Source of the DNA: Burkholderia sp.
Lineage (GTDB): Bacteria; Pseudomonadota; Gammaproteobacteria; Burkholderiales; Burkholderiaceae
Length of the DNA: 64,000 nt
Direction of reading: 5' to 3'
Assembly (NCBI GenBank): GCA_031253835.1
Contig: JAIRVP010000067.1
Span: forward strand, 111,343 to 175,342
Positions 21,529 to 30,223 of this stretch are shown here, piece after piece. Position numbers and translations under genes: made by a program. Numbering within the stretch: position 1 is the stretch's first letter; each line of letters opens with the position of its first letter. The notes beneath the pieces were generated by a model. It had not been told where the DNA came from. It worked only from the letters and a program-made list of their open reading frames with translations, and ran no database searches.

Positions 21529-21565
21529 GCGCCCGCCCCGTCCGGGTCTCGGACAGGGCGGGCGC
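21529..21565 (-). promoter_or_regulatory. intercistronic hairpin between livK and livH
   Basis: A 16-base-pair stem with a single mismatch (arms 21529-21544 and 21550-21565, five-base loop) lies 19 bases after the livK stop codon, within the 183-base gap before livH. No U-run follows on the minus strand. This placement resembles stem-loops that protect mRNA of highly expressed binding-protein genes from 3' decay and lower expression of the downstream permeases; that role is inferred. Confidence 0.5.
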
Positions 21566-21583
21566 GCGGGCGGGTACTCCGTA

Positions 21584-22702
21584 TTACTTGGCGGCGGTCT
21601 TCGTCGCGTCCTTGTGCCACGTGTAGACGACGAACTTGAACGCCTTCAGGTCACCCTGTGCGTCGTACGCGACCTTGCCGATCGGCGTGTCGAACGTCGT
21701 CTTGTGCATGTACGCGGCGACCTTCGTCGGGTCGGTCGTCTTCGCTCCCGCGATCGCGTCGGCGATGATCTTCACCGCTGCGTACGACGGCATCTGGAAC
21801 GGGCCGTTCGGGTCGCGCTTCTTGTCCGCGAACGCCTTCACGAGCGCCGCGTTGGCCGGATCGGCCGAGAAGTCGGCCGGCAGCGTGACGAGCATGCCTT
21901 CCGAGGCCGGGCCGGCGATCGCCGTCACGTCCTTGTTGCCCACGCCTTCAGGCCCCATGAACGTCGCCTTCACGCCCTGCTCGCGCGCCTGGCGCATCAG
22001 CAGGCCCATTTCCGGGTGGTAGCCGCCGAAGTAGACGAAATCGACGCCTTGCGACTTCAGCTTCGTGATGATCGCCGAGTAGTCCGAATCGCCGGCATTG
22101 ATGCCTTCGAACAGGACGACCGGGATCTTCGCGGCTTCGAGGTCCTTCTTCACCGACGACGCGATGCCCTGGCCGTACGACTGCTTGTCGTGCAGGACGG
22201 CGACCTTCTTCGGCTTCACGTTGTTGATGATGTAGTGCGCGGCAGCCGGGCCTTGCTGGTCGTCACGGCCGATCGTGCGGAAGATGAAGTGGCGCTTCTT
22301 GCCTTCGGTCAGCTGCGGCGCGGTGGCCGACGGCGTGACCATCACGATGCCTTCGTTTTCGTAGATGTCCGAGGCGGGAATCGTCGAGCCCGAGCACACG
22401 TGACCGATCACGTACTTGATCTTCTGGCTGACGATCTTGTTGGCGACGGCGACGGCCTGCTTCGGCTCGCATGCGTCGTCCATCATCACGACTTCAAACT
22501 TGTTGCCGCCCGCACCGCCGGCTGCGTTGATCTGTTCGATCGCGGTCAGCGCGCCGGCCTTCACCATGTCGCCATACTGGGCGACCGAGCCGCTCATCGG
22601 ACCAGCGATGGCGATCTTCACGGTTTCCGCTTGCGCGGCGGCGGCGCCGGCGGCGAACAGCACGGCGGCGACGGAAATGGACGTAAGACGGGACAGCGTC
22701 AT
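21584..22702 (-). CDS. livK: branched-chain amino acid ABC transporter substrate-binding protein
   Basis: 372 residues, exported to the periplasm by a signal peptide (about 1-25, ending in AQAE). The mature sequence has the LivJ/LivK type I periplasmic-binding fold: VKIAIAGPMSGSVAQYGDMVKAG, DDACEPKQAVAVANKIV and the later FVYFGGYHPEMGLLMRQA. Binds Leu/Ile/Val or related amino acids and delivers them to LivHMGF. GAGGAG precedes the ATG. First gene of the operon and probably the most highly expressed, given the consensus promoter upstream and the stem-loop after it. Confidence 0.94.
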   Translation of the reverse strand: MTLSRLTSISVAAVLFAAGAAAAQAETVKIAIAGPMSGSVAQYGDMVKAGALTAIEQINAAGGAGGNKFEVVMMDDACEPKQAVAVANKIVSQKIKYVIGHVCSGSTIPASDIYENEGIVMVTPSATAPQLTEGKKRHFIFRTIGRDDQQGPAAAHYIINNVKPKKVAVLHDKQSYGQGIASSVKKDLEAAKIPVVLFEGINAGDSDYSAIITKLKSQGVDFVYFGGYHPEMGLLMRQAREQGVKATFMGPEGVGNKDVTAIAGPASEGMLVTLPADFSADPANAALVKAFADKKRDPNGPFQMPSYAAVKIIADAIAGAKTTDPTKVAAYMHKTTFDTPIGKVAYDAQGDLKAFKFVVYTWHKDATKTAAK

Positions 22703-22987
22703 CTGGGAGCTCCTCGATGTTGTTTAGTCATACGGGCAAAGGCGGCATGACTTGCGCAATCGAACAGCACCCGGGGCGAGGACATGGGACACGCCCGAGA
22801 CACATAGAAGACGGAACTCCAGCGGAATGTTGCGTAGCGGGGCCCGGCTCTTGCAGTCCCCGAAGGGGACGTCTGGTTCGGAAAGACATCGTGATGCGTC
22901 TTGCATTGCGCAAGCGTTTCGCCTGCCCCGCTTGCCAAATTGCTCGTTCGGAGGGATGGTCCGACAGCCATTGGCAAGGCAGTCGAA
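22703..22987 (-). other. long 5' leader of the liv operon
   Basis: About 280 bases separate the predicted start point from the livK ATG. Within it a UUCG-type hairpin (GTCCCC/GGGGAC, around 22856-22870) can be seen. Short open frames here do not look coding: they are Arg/Ser/Cys-rich and not enriched in Leu, Ile or Val, so a classical attenuator peptide is not supported. Beyond the promoter, 23019-23513 shows no recognisable gene. Confidence 0.35.
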
Positions 22988-23018
22988 ATTATATGGGCGT
23001 TTTTAAATCGTCTGTCAA
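22988..23018 (-). promoter_or_regulatory. consensus sigma70 promoter of the liv operon
   Basis: Read on the minus strand, a perfect -35 TTGACA (23013-23018) and a perfect -10 TATAAT (22988-22993) are separated by 19 bases in an AT-rich island. The spacing is two bases longer than optimal. Transcription would begin near 22981 and leave a leader of about 280 bases before livK. Confidence 0.6.
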
Positions 23019-23513
23019 AAATGCCGGTCGACCAAGGGAAAACACGTAGGTTTATGTGACGCCCGGGTGGCGATCGGGGCGCAACCTCGCGAGGGCGGGA
23101 ACGTTTGCTTCGAGTGCAATCGGGTTGCGATTGGGTGGGGCGATTTGGGCGTGTGCGTTGCTGTGCTTGGGGTTTGGCGACTGATTGTTTTTCGTGGCGC
23201 GTCTTCGGGCTGCCAAGAGTCCGATCGCCGGATGTCAATCGACTGATGATTGCGTGGGCGAGCCCCAGCGCGGGGCGTTCTGGCGAGGCGGTAAAACCTT
23301 CTGTTTACCAACAGACCTAAACATTTTGAAAGCTCGTTGATATTTCCATGAAATAATACGAATTCGCTTCTGCAATCCAGCCAGCCTCCCTGCCAGTCGC
23401 GCCCGCCGCGCCTCGCAGTCGCTTCAGGGCCGCTTCGACGCTCCGCCGTCGCCCAGCCGCCAGCCAGTGATCTGCCGTTTTGTTCAATGCACATCACCCG
23501 CTTCGGATCGCCC

Positions 23514-24137
23514 ATGAATCACCCCATCCGCCTCTCTTCCGCCGCCGCGATTGCGTGCGCGCTTTCTGTTTCCGCTGTCCATGCGTCGGGTCGCGATACG
23601 CTGACCGATCGGTCGGCCGGCGCCAATGTGTTTCGCTCGGAGCGGCGGGCTGCTGCTCGGGATGACGGTTATTCGGCGCGCATGAGCCGTCGCCGCGTGC
23701 AGTTCGCTGCGCCCGTGGAGCGCAGTCCGTTCGATACGCCGGACAAGCGGCCGCTGCGTGTGACAAGCGATGCGCTGGTGGCATCGCCGCCTTCTTTTAA
23801 GCACGCACCCGATTTTGTATTGCCGTCGAATCGTGTCGCGCTCGGCGCGGGAGGAAGCGATAGTCTGGGTCGCGCCATGCCTGGGTATGAACAGCGCGAG
23901 CAGAACTGGAATGAATACCTGCGCGCGAATGGCTCGCGGCCGGCCGCGAGTATTGGTTCATATGCGCCGCAGCGGCCGTACGATGCGCCGCGTGGTCCGC
24001 ATGGAGCGCCGAATCCGTTCGATCCTTCAGTGCCGCAACCGGAGACGCGGACGTTCTACGACAACGGCTCGGGGACGAAGTGCACGGCTACCGGCGGTGC
24101 GGGGACGTCGCGGTCGTCCTGCAATATCGGGTGGTGA
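23514..24137 (+). CDS. exported protein of unknown function
   Basis: 207 residues. A signal peptide (about 1-24, MNHPIRLSSAAAIACALSVSAVHA) is followed by a low-complexity, Arg/Pro/Gly-rich, probably poorly structured region and a C-terminal segment with two cysteines separated by ten residues. No domain recognised. I start at the ATG at 23514 because it begins a good signal peptide; the ATG at 23487 adds nine residues before it. Its codon use is slightly less GC-biased than its neighbours. Single-gene unit, not clearly linked to the yfi operon that ends downstream on the other strand. Confidence 0.65.
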   Translation: MNHPIRLSSAAAIACALSVSAVHASGRDTLTDRSAGANVFRSERRAAARDDGYSARMSRRRVQFAAPVERSPFDTPDKRPLRVTSDALVASPPSFKHAPDFVLPSNRVALGAGGSDSLGRAMPGYEQREQNWNEYLRANGSRPAASIGSYAPQRPYDAPRGPHGAPNPFDPSVPQPETRTFYDNGSGTKCTATGGAGTSRSSCNIGW

Positions 24138-24312
24138 TGCGTGGCGTGGGTGGCCGCCGTTGCGGCTGCCCTGCTTGCTATACGCGTTCAGGCCGCGTCG
24201 ATCGAGGAAGGCGGTACGAGGTGCTCTCAGGACAACGCGTGCTCTACGGACTGTCGTCGCTGGTCGGCAGGCAGCCGCTCGCCATCACAGTGCGCTGGAC
24301 ATGAGGCCCCCC

Positions 24313-24825
24313 TCACCTCGGCGAAACCACAATCGCCGCTCGCCGATTCTGCGCCCGCCCCGCCGGCGTCTTGTTATCGCCGATCGGATCGAGCTTTCCT
24401 CTCCCGACGATCGCGATCTGCTTCGCATCCATTCCGACATCGACCAGTTCGATCGCCACAATCTCCGCCCGCCGCCTCGACAACTCGAGATCGTATTTCG
24501 CCTTCCCGTCGTCATCCGAGTATCCATAGACCCGCACGCCATTGATCCCCGCCGACCTCAACGTCCGCCCGATCCGTTCGACGATCCGCCGCACGTCCGG
24601 CTTGAGGTTGTACCGGTCGAAATCAAACAGGATCGGCCCGGTCGACCCGAACTCGAACCCCTGTCCAGTCTCCTGGAACCCGGCCGACTTCAGCGCCGTG
24701 ACCTGCGTCTGCGTCAGCCCGCGATGAAGCGGCGGCGGCGTCTTGCAGCCCCCCAGCAGCATGCACAGCAGCAGCGCGCTCGCGACGCACAGCCGCTCCA
24801 TGCTCACAGGAAACGAGTGGTTCAT
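24313..24825 (-). CDS. yfiB: YfiB-like OmpA-domain outer-membrane lipoprotein
   Basis: 170 residues with a lipoprotein signal ending in the lipobox LLGGC (Cys27), then an OmpA/MotB peptidoglycan-binding domain: ILFDFDRYNLKPDVRRIVERI and a C-terminal SRRRAEIV.. with RGKLDPI...RAQNRRAAI. Known YfiB proteins sequester the periplasmic repressor YfiR and so activate the cyclase YfiN on cell-envelope stress. AAGGGG stands before the ATG at 24825. It is the third gene of yfiR-yfiN-yfiB, separated from yfiN by 87 bases that hold a palindromic hairpin. Confidence 0.87.
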   Translation of the reverse strand: MNHSFPVSMERLCVASALLLCMLLGGCKTPPPLHRGLTQTQVTALKSAGFQETGQGFEFGSTGPILFDFDRYNLKPDVRRIVERIGRTLRSAGINGVRVYGYSDDDGKAKYDLELSRRRAEIVAIELVDVGMDAKQIAIVGRGKLDPIGDNKTPAGRAQNRRAAIVVSPR

Positions 24826-24840
24826 TTCGCATCCCCTTCG

Positions 24841-24863
24841 AGGGCGCCCTTGTTGGGCGCCCT
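24841..24863 (-). promoter_or_regulatory. hairpin between yfiN and yfiB
   Basis: A nine-base-pair stem AGGGCGCCC/GGGCGCCCT with a five-base loop stands in the yfiN-yfiB gap; each arm also contains the self-complementary octamer GGGCGCCC. It is 15 bases upstream of the yfiB ATG. On the minus strand no U-run follows, so it is more likely to modulate yfiB expression or mRNA stability than to terminate fully. On the plus strand a short T-rich stretch follows, but no gene reads into it nearby. Confidence 0.5.
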
Positions 24864-24912
24864 TCTTGTAAATCGCTGCCGCGGCCTCGCCCGCAGCGCG
24901 AGACGTTTAACC

Positions 24913-26181
24913 TCAAGCCGATCCGACCACGCCCTCCGCCAACTGCCAGGAGCCCGGCCGCGCGCGCTTGGCGCGGTACATCGCGGCATCCGCCGCCCGC
25001 AGCAAGCCATTCGCGTCCGATGCGTGATCGGGATACAGCGCAACGCCGGCACTCATCATGGTGGCCACCACGCGGCCGTCGGACAGCTCGATCGACGGCG
25101 CCATGCCGGACAAGATCTCGTCGGCGATCCGGCACACGCTGCCCGCCTCAGGCACCGCCGCCAGCATCACCGCAAATTCGTCGCCGCCCAGGCGTGCGAC
25201 GAGATCGGCCTCGCGCACCTGCGTGCGCAGCCGTGACGCGATGCCGATCAGCACCGCGTCGCCGGCGTCGTGGCCGAGACAATCGTTGATCTCCTTGAAG
25301 CGGTCGCAGTCGAGATACAGGATGGCGACCCGCTGCCCTGTGAGCGTGGCATCGCAAAGTGCAAGCGCGAGACGCGACTCGAACTGCACGCGGTTGGGCA
25401 ACCCCGTGAGCGCATCGTGCGTCGCCTTGTGTTCGAGCGATGCGTTCTCGTCGCGCAACGTGTTCTGCCAGTCTTCGAATTCGTCGAGCAACGCATTGAA
25501 GTCGTCGCCGAGCTGGTTCAGCTCGGCGATCGCCACCGGCTCGACGCGCCGCGCGAACGCACGCTCGCGCCGCACCGCGTGCGCGACGCCCGCCAGCGCG
25601 CGCAGCGGCGAAACGATGTTGCGCAGCAGGCGCTTCGAGCTGACATACGCACCGAGCACACTGACGGCCAGGCAGCCGAGAATGCCGCCGACGCCGCCGA
25701 GCAGGAAACCGAAGAACTGATGTCCGCGGCCGCGCACGACGACGTGACCGACGACGATGCCGTCGTGCATCACCGGGACGGTCACGGGCCCGGGCAGCGC
25801 GACGTCCGCAACGGCGCGTTCGAGCCGCGCGATGCCATTTCCGGCAGGCAACTGCCACGTCGCGAACAGCTGCCCCTTGCCGTCCGTGACGACCACCTGC
25901 GCGACGTCCTCGTCGCTGGCGATCAACCCGATCGCCTCGTTTGCCGCGACGCGGTCGCCGAACACGAGCGCCGCCTCGACCGTATAACCGAGCGAGCGCG
26001 CCAGCAGGTTCAGGTTGTTGCCCGCATACGCACGCAACGCGATCACGGCGACGACGATCAACGACACAGCCGCCATCGCCACCGCGACGAATGCGAGACG
26101 CAGGTGCGCGCGACGCAGCACGCTCTGCAGCGTCGGGCGCGGCATGCGCGAAGCGGAAACGGGGAGCGCGGACCGTGTCAT
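24913..26181 (-). CDS. yfiN: YfiN/TpbB-like membrane diguanylate cyclase
   Basis: 422 residues: membrane helix at about 28-50, a periplasmic sensory region (about 51-155, CHASE8-like), a second helix at 157-180, a HAMP linker to about 235, and a GGDEF domain from about 250. The active-site motif GGDEF is intact at 332-336 and an inhibitory RxxD site (R323-D326) lies five residues upstream, so it should make cyclic-di-GMP and be feedback inhibited. No EAL domain. Its start overlaps the yfiR stop by four bases. In Pseudomonas aeruginosa the orthologous system controls biofilm and small-colony variants. Confidence 0.92.
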   Translation of the reverse strand: MTRSALPVSASRMPRPTLQSVLRRAHLRLAFVAVAMAAVSLIVVAVIALRAYAGNNLNLLARSLGYTVEAALVFGDRVAANEAIGLIASDEDVAQVVVTDGKGQLFATWQLPAGNGIARLERAVADVALPGPVTVPVMHDGIVVGHVVVRGRGHQFFGFLLGGVGGILGCLAVSVLGAYVSSKRLLRNIVSPLRALAGVAHAVRRERAFARRVEPVAIAELNQLGDDFNALLDEFEDWQNTLRDENASLEHKATHDALTGLPNRVQFESRLALALCDATLTGQRVAILYLDCDRFKEINDCLGHDAGDAVLIGIASRLRTQVREADLVARLGGDEFAVMLAAVPEAGSVCRIADEILSGMAPSIELSDGRVVATMMSAGVALYPDHASDANGLLRAADAAMYRAKRARPGSWQLAEGVVGSA

Positions 26182-26876
26182 GGCGTCACCGGCCGTCGGG
26201 CGAGGTTGAGCACGTTCGGATGTACGCGCACGCCGCTGCGTGCGACCGCATCGAGATTGATGTCGAACGACACGCGATCGCCGTCGACAGTCAGGCAGAA
26301 CATGCCGCCTGCGGTGCAGGACGGATCGTGTTCCGAAATCGTCAGCACCGGATGGCCGGCCACCGCGGCTCTCACCCGCGTGCGCTCATCGTTGCTCAGC
26401 GTGCCGAGGTAGACGGCGTCGCATGCGATCCCGAGCGCGGGATCGTCGGGGCGCACGCGCTGCACGTCGACCTGCGTCGAGCCGGCCTCCAGCGTGTCGG
26501 TCAGGCCGCGCGCATAGTCGGGCCGGCCCGTGACGCACAGATGCAGGCGAACGGGTGTGGTCGGCCAGCGCGTGAAGCTGATGATGCCGAGCACGACCTG
26601 GCGCACGGTCGTGTCGTGTGACGAAACGGGGGGATTCGCGGGGCTTGCGGCGGCGGCGATCCGCACGGTGTCGACCGGATCGTCCGGATTGGCGGGCGCA
26701 CCGGCGAGTACGGCGGGCGCTGCACCCAGAGCGCAAACGATTGCGAGCAGAGCGTGGCGCAGTGGAACGGTTCGGCCAGGACGGCCGCACACCGTGCGCG
26801 CGGCGAGGGCCGCCGCGGCCACTGGCGTCGCTGCAGTCGCGAGACCGACAACCGACGCGCACACTTTCGCATCCAT
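26178..26876 (-). CDS. yfiR: YfiR-like periplasmic repressor of the diguanylate cyclase
   Basis: YfiR-domain protein (DUF4154) of 232 residues from the ATG at 26876; an upstream GTG at 26942 would give 254. An N-terminal hydrophobic stretch ending around ..AAPAVLAGAPA acts as export signal. The domain keeps four cysteines (in LHLCVTG, GIACDAV, DPSCTAG and GMFCLTV), matching the two disulfides that stabilise YfiR. It is expected to bind the periplasmic part of YfiN and hold it inactive under reducing-stress-free conditions. First gene of the operon; TGA/ATG overlap with yfiN. Confidence 0.88.
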   Translation of the reverse strand: MDAKVCASVVGLATAATPVAAAALAARTVCGRPGRTVPLRHALLAIVCALGAAPAVLAGAPANPDDPVDTVRIAAAASPANPPVSSHDTTVRQVVLGIISFTRWPTTPVRLHLCVTGRPDYARGLTDTLEAGSTQVDVQRVRPDDPALGIACDAVYLGTLSNDERTRVRAAVAGHPVLTISEHDPSCTAGGMFCLTVDGDRVSFDINLDAVARSGVRVHPNVLNLARRPVTP

Positions 26877-27183
26877 GATGGCAACATCCGCTGACGTCGC
26901 TCTGGCGCTGCCTCCTGCCTCCCTCCGTGCGCGTGCAAGCACCGAATTACGCGCACGATTTCTTCATCTTAGGTAAAAATTCGGATGACCAAGCAGTGGG
27001 AAACACCCGAGAAAACGTCGGAAAGTATGCGGAATCCGTGTTGCGTCACGACGATGCGGGCGAATGCGTTGGCCGACGTCGAGCCGGTGCCGACACCGGT
27101 AAATTGATCGGCAGATTGGAGGGCCGTGCGCGGCAAACTTCATACGTTCTTTTCAACTTCGCGATCGCGATACGCACGTGCAC

Positions 27184-27903
27184 TTATCGCTCGTCGGCCT
27201 CTTCGATGAAGATCTCGAACCATGCGTTCATCACGGCCCACAAGTTCACGCGTTCAAGTTCGGCAGGACGCCCATGCCACCAGATCCACCCTGCCTCATC
27301 GACGTTGCCGTCGCATGAATCGACGCACAGATAATCGCCGCCGCCGTTATGAAACACGATCCGGACGGCATCCGGGCTCGCGTCGAGCTTGCGCATCTCG
27401 TCGGGTGTGAGGTCCAGCTTGCCCGTCAACGCAGCCTGCTCCCCGACTGGCAGCGGGCCCATCGAGTTCGATGGAAAGAACGTCCAGCCATCATGCACGT
27501 TCTCGCAGAAGTCGCGCAGCTCATCGGGCAGCGCATGCCGGAACGATGCATCGACCGGCGCCCGCTCGCGCAACGGTGCGCGGCCGATGAAGAAATTCAG
27601 GTCGTCCTGCTCCACCGTGTACGGATACAGCAGCATGACTTCGCCGCCGTCGTCGCAGAACACGGCCGGACGCGCAAGCTTGTCGCGAAAGAACCGGGCG
27701 ACGGCAGGCAAGCGATCGATGATGCCAGCCCACATCTGCACGAGCCCGTCGGCCAGCGCATCGTCGGGCGCGGCCAGCAACGCGCGCCACGCGGGCGGCA
27801 CATCGATGCCGGCCGGAATCTCGTCCGCCGCGAGCCAGACGTGGCCGGTCGCCCGGAAACGCTTCAACTCCGCCGCGTATGCCTGTGCGGACAACTCGAT
27901 CAT
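27184..27903 (-). CDS. SMI1/KNR4 (SUKH)-like protein
   Basis: 239 residues, soluble and acidic. The stretch LPDELRDFCENVHDGWTFFPSNSMGPLPV resembles the SUKH superfamily signature of an acidic loop after a helix beginning LP..L..F, and the C-terminal ..NVDEAGWIWWHGRPAELERVNLWAVMNAWFE fits the family end. Many SUKH proteins are immunity proteins for contact-dependent or Rhs/polymorphic toxins, but no toxin gene is adjacent here. The assignment rests on pattern recognition and is moderate; the function is unknown. Confidence 0.55.
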   Translation of the reverse strand: MIELSAQAYAAELKRFRATGHVWLAADEIPAGIDVPPAWRALLAAPDDALADGLVQMWAGIIDRLPAVARFFRDKLARPAVFCDDGGEVMLLYPYTVEQDDLNFFIGRAPLRERAPVDASFRHALPDELRDFCENVHDGWTFFPSNSMGPLPVGEQAALTGKLDLTPDEMRKLDASPDAVRIVFHNGGGDYLCVDSCDGNVDEAGWIWWHGRPAELERVNLWAVMNAWFEIFIEEADER

Positions 27904-28122
27904 CGCGCGTCACCCCTGAATGCCGGAACCCGCGCATTCTAGCGCCCGCATCGTCACGGTCATCCGGAATCGTCGCGCACGGGCCACCTGCAACGGAATG
28001 GCCGCGCGCCACCTCTTGGTCCCCCGCGCCGCCGCGAGTATGCTTGCAGTTCGAACGATCTCCAACCAGGGCGCGCACACCGTACCGCGGGCGAGCGCAC
28101 CGCCAACCGTCATTCACTATCG

Positions 28123-29364
28123 ATGGATTTCGACGTCATCGTTCTCGGCGCCGGCATCGTCGGCGTCTCGGCCGCGCTGCACCTGCAGGATCGCGGGCGC
28201 AAGGTCGCCCTCGTCGATCGCGGCGCACCCGGCGAAGGCACGAGCTTCGGCAACGCAGGATTGATCGAGCGCTCGTCGGTCGAGCCGTATCCGTTCCCGC
28301 GCAGCCCGTTCACGCTGATGCGCTATGCGTTGAACCGCTCGACCGATCTCTACTGGCACAGCGCGTCGCTGCCCGCGTTCGCGCCGTGGCTCGCACGGTT
28401 CTGGTGGGAATCGGCGCCACTGCGCCATGCGGCCGCTTCGCGCGACATGCTGCCGCTGATCGAGCGCTGCATCGTCGAGCACGACGCGCTGATCGCGCGG
28501 GCCGGCGCCGGCGAGCTGATCCGCGCGAACGGCTGGCTGGAAGCGTTCCGCACACCGGCGGCATTCGAACGCGGCGTGGCCGAGGCCGGTCTCACCGCGC
28601 GCCGCCACGGGCTCGGCATCACGCCGCTCGACGCGGCCGCGCTGCTCGCGCACGAACCGAGCCTCGCGCCCGGCTTCTGCGGCGCGCTGCACTGGCTCGA
28701 TCCGAAAAGCGTCGTCGATCCGTCCGCACTGGTCAAAGCGTATGCGCAGTTGTTCGTGCAGGGCGGCGGCACGCTCCTGATCGGCGACGCCGCGAGCCTC
28801 GATGCGCTGTCGCCCGGCTGGCAGGTTCATACACAGGATGGCCCGGCCGCCGCACCGGCCGTCGTCGTCGCGCTCGGTCCATGGTCCGACACGGTGTTCG
28901 GCAAGTTCGGCTACAAGATCCCGCTGCGCGAGAAGCGCGGCTATCACATGCACTACGCGCCGTCCGCACGCGGCGTGCCGTCCGCGCCGATCGTCGATCG
29001 CGAATACGGTTACGTGATCGCGCCGATGCGGCGCGGGCTGCGGCTGACGACGGGGGTCGAGATCGCGCGGCGCCGCGTGCCGCCGACCGGCGTGCAGCTC
29101 GAACGCGCGGAACGCGTCGCACGACCCGTGTTCGGGTTCGGCGAGCGGCTCGACCCGCATCCGTGGCTCGGCTTCCGGCCGTGTACGCCGGACATGCGCC
29201 CGGTGATCGGCCCCGCGCCCGCCCATCGCGGGCTGTGGTTCGCGTTCGGGCACAACCACCACGGGCTCACGCTCGGCCCCGTCACCGGCCGCCTGCTGGC
29301 CGAGATGATGACGGGCGAAGCGCCGTTCACCGATCCGGCGCCGTATCGCGCGGATCGTTTCTGA
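28123..29364 (+). CDS. FAD-dependent D-amino-acid dehydrogenase/oxidase (DadA-like)
   Basis: 413 residues of the DAO/glycine oxidase family. The N-terminal FAD-binding Rossmann motif VIVLGAGIVGVSAALHLQ is followed by the DadA-like FGNAGLI loop; the C-terminal WLGFRPCTPDMRPVIGP...GLWFAFGHNHHGLTLGPVTGRLLAEM block is diagnostic. Such enzymes oxidise D-amino acids or secondary amines to keto acids on the inner face of the membrane. It converges with the FadR regulator gene, 23 bases beyond. Substrate not determined. Confidence 0.87.
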   Translation: MDFDVIVLGAGIVGVSAALHLQDRGRKVALVDRGAPGEGTSFGNAGLIERSSVEPYPFPRSPFTLMRYALNRSTDLYWHSASLPAFAPWLARFWWESAPLRHAAASRDMLPLIERCIVEHDALIARAGAGELIRANGWLEAFRTPAAFERGVAEAGLTARRHGLGITPLDAAALLAHEPSLAPGFCGALHWLDPKSVVDPSALVKAYAQLFVQGGGTLLIGDAASLDALSPGWQVHTQDGPAAAPAVVVALGPWSDTVFGKFGYKIPLREKRGYHMHYAPSARGVPSAPIVDREYGYVIAPMRRGLRLTTGVEIARRRVPPTGVQLERAERVARPVFGFGERLDPHPWLGFRPCTPDMRPVIGPAPAHRGLWFAFGHNHHGLTLGPVTGRLLAEMMTGEAPFTDPAPYRADRF

Positions 29365-29387
29365 ACCCGTAACGGGTCGACGCGCGC

Positions 29388-30155
29388 TCAGTCGAGCGCG
29401 CGGCCGAAGATGCGGATCACTTCGTCGAGATGCTCGGCCATCGCGCGGCGCGCGGCGTCCGGGTCGCGCGCGCGGATCGCATCGAGGATCGCGCGATGCT
29501 CGAGCTCCGACCGGTGCGGCATGTCGTTCGGCATGTACAGCGACTGCAGCCGCTGGAACATCAGGTCGTACTTGTGCGCGAGCAGCTGCTTGATCATCAG
29601 CGCATACGCGGCGTTGTCGCTCGCTTCCGCGATGCGGATATGGAACAGCCGGTCGCCCGGGTGCGTGAGCGAGCCGCTGCGGTTGTCGTCCTGGTTGCGC
29701 AGGAACGCTTCGTGGATCCCTTCGATCTGCGCGTCCGAGCCGTGCTTCGCGGCCAGTGCAGCGGCTTCCGGCTCGATCAGCCGGCGCGCCTGCAGCAGCG
29801 CGAACGGCGGGATTTCGGTATCGAGGTCGAGCGCGATGCCGAGTTCGGGATCGATCTCGACGATCGAGAACGGCGCGACTTTCGTATCGGGTTCGGGCGC
29901 AGGCTCGGGCACTGCCGCCGCTTCGGGATGGCGCACCTTCACGCCGTCGCCGACGCGCACGCTGACGAGCCCGTTCACTTCAAGCGCGATCAGCGCCTCG
30001 CGCACCGACGTGCGCGACACGCCGAACTGTTCGGCCAGTTCGCGCTCGGGCGGCAGATAGCTGCCCGGCGGAAAATCACCGGACTCGATCATCGCACTGA
30101 GCTTGTCGGCGATCTGCTGGTAGAGGCGGCGGTTCTGAATCGGCTGGATGGACAT
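29388..30155 (-). CDS. FadR-type GntR-family regulator, probable L-fucose operon regulator
   Basis: 255 residues: N-terminal winged helix (LAEQFGVSRTSVREALIALEVNGLVSVRVGDGV) and C-terminal FCD ligand domain with metal-type residues in a helical bundle (E..A.LAA.H.., H..F., and the ERHRAIL-like SELEHRAILDAI). A Pro/Ala-rich insert at about 78-95 joins the domains. FCD regulators respond to sugar acids and similar carboxylates. It is 68 bases downstream of the fuconolactonase on the same strand and is likely the operon's regulator, sensing an intermediate such as L-fuconate; this is inferred. Confidence 0.85.
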   Translation of the reverse strand: MSIQPIQNRRLYQQIADKLSAMIESGDFPPGSYLPPERELAEQFGVSRTSVREALIALEVNGLVSVRVGDGVKVRHPEAAAVPEPAPEPDTKVAPFSIVEIDPELGIALDLDTEIPPFALLQARRLIEPEAAALAAKHGSDAQIEGIHEAFLRNQDDNRSGSLTHPGDRLFHIRIAEASDNAAYALMIKQLLAHKYDLMFQRLQSLYMPNDMPHRSELEHRAILDAIRARDPDAARRAMAEHLDEVIRIFGRALD

Positions 30156-30223
30156 ACGTTGACGCTGGTAATCGGTTTCGTTCCGGACGGTCTGACGAAT
30201 GCGGCAGATCGTTCGCGCCTATT

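Noticed and set aside
22699..23238. Minus-strand 179-codon frame upstream of livK
   Set aside because: No ribosome site, low-complexity composition, and it crosses the predicted liv promoter.
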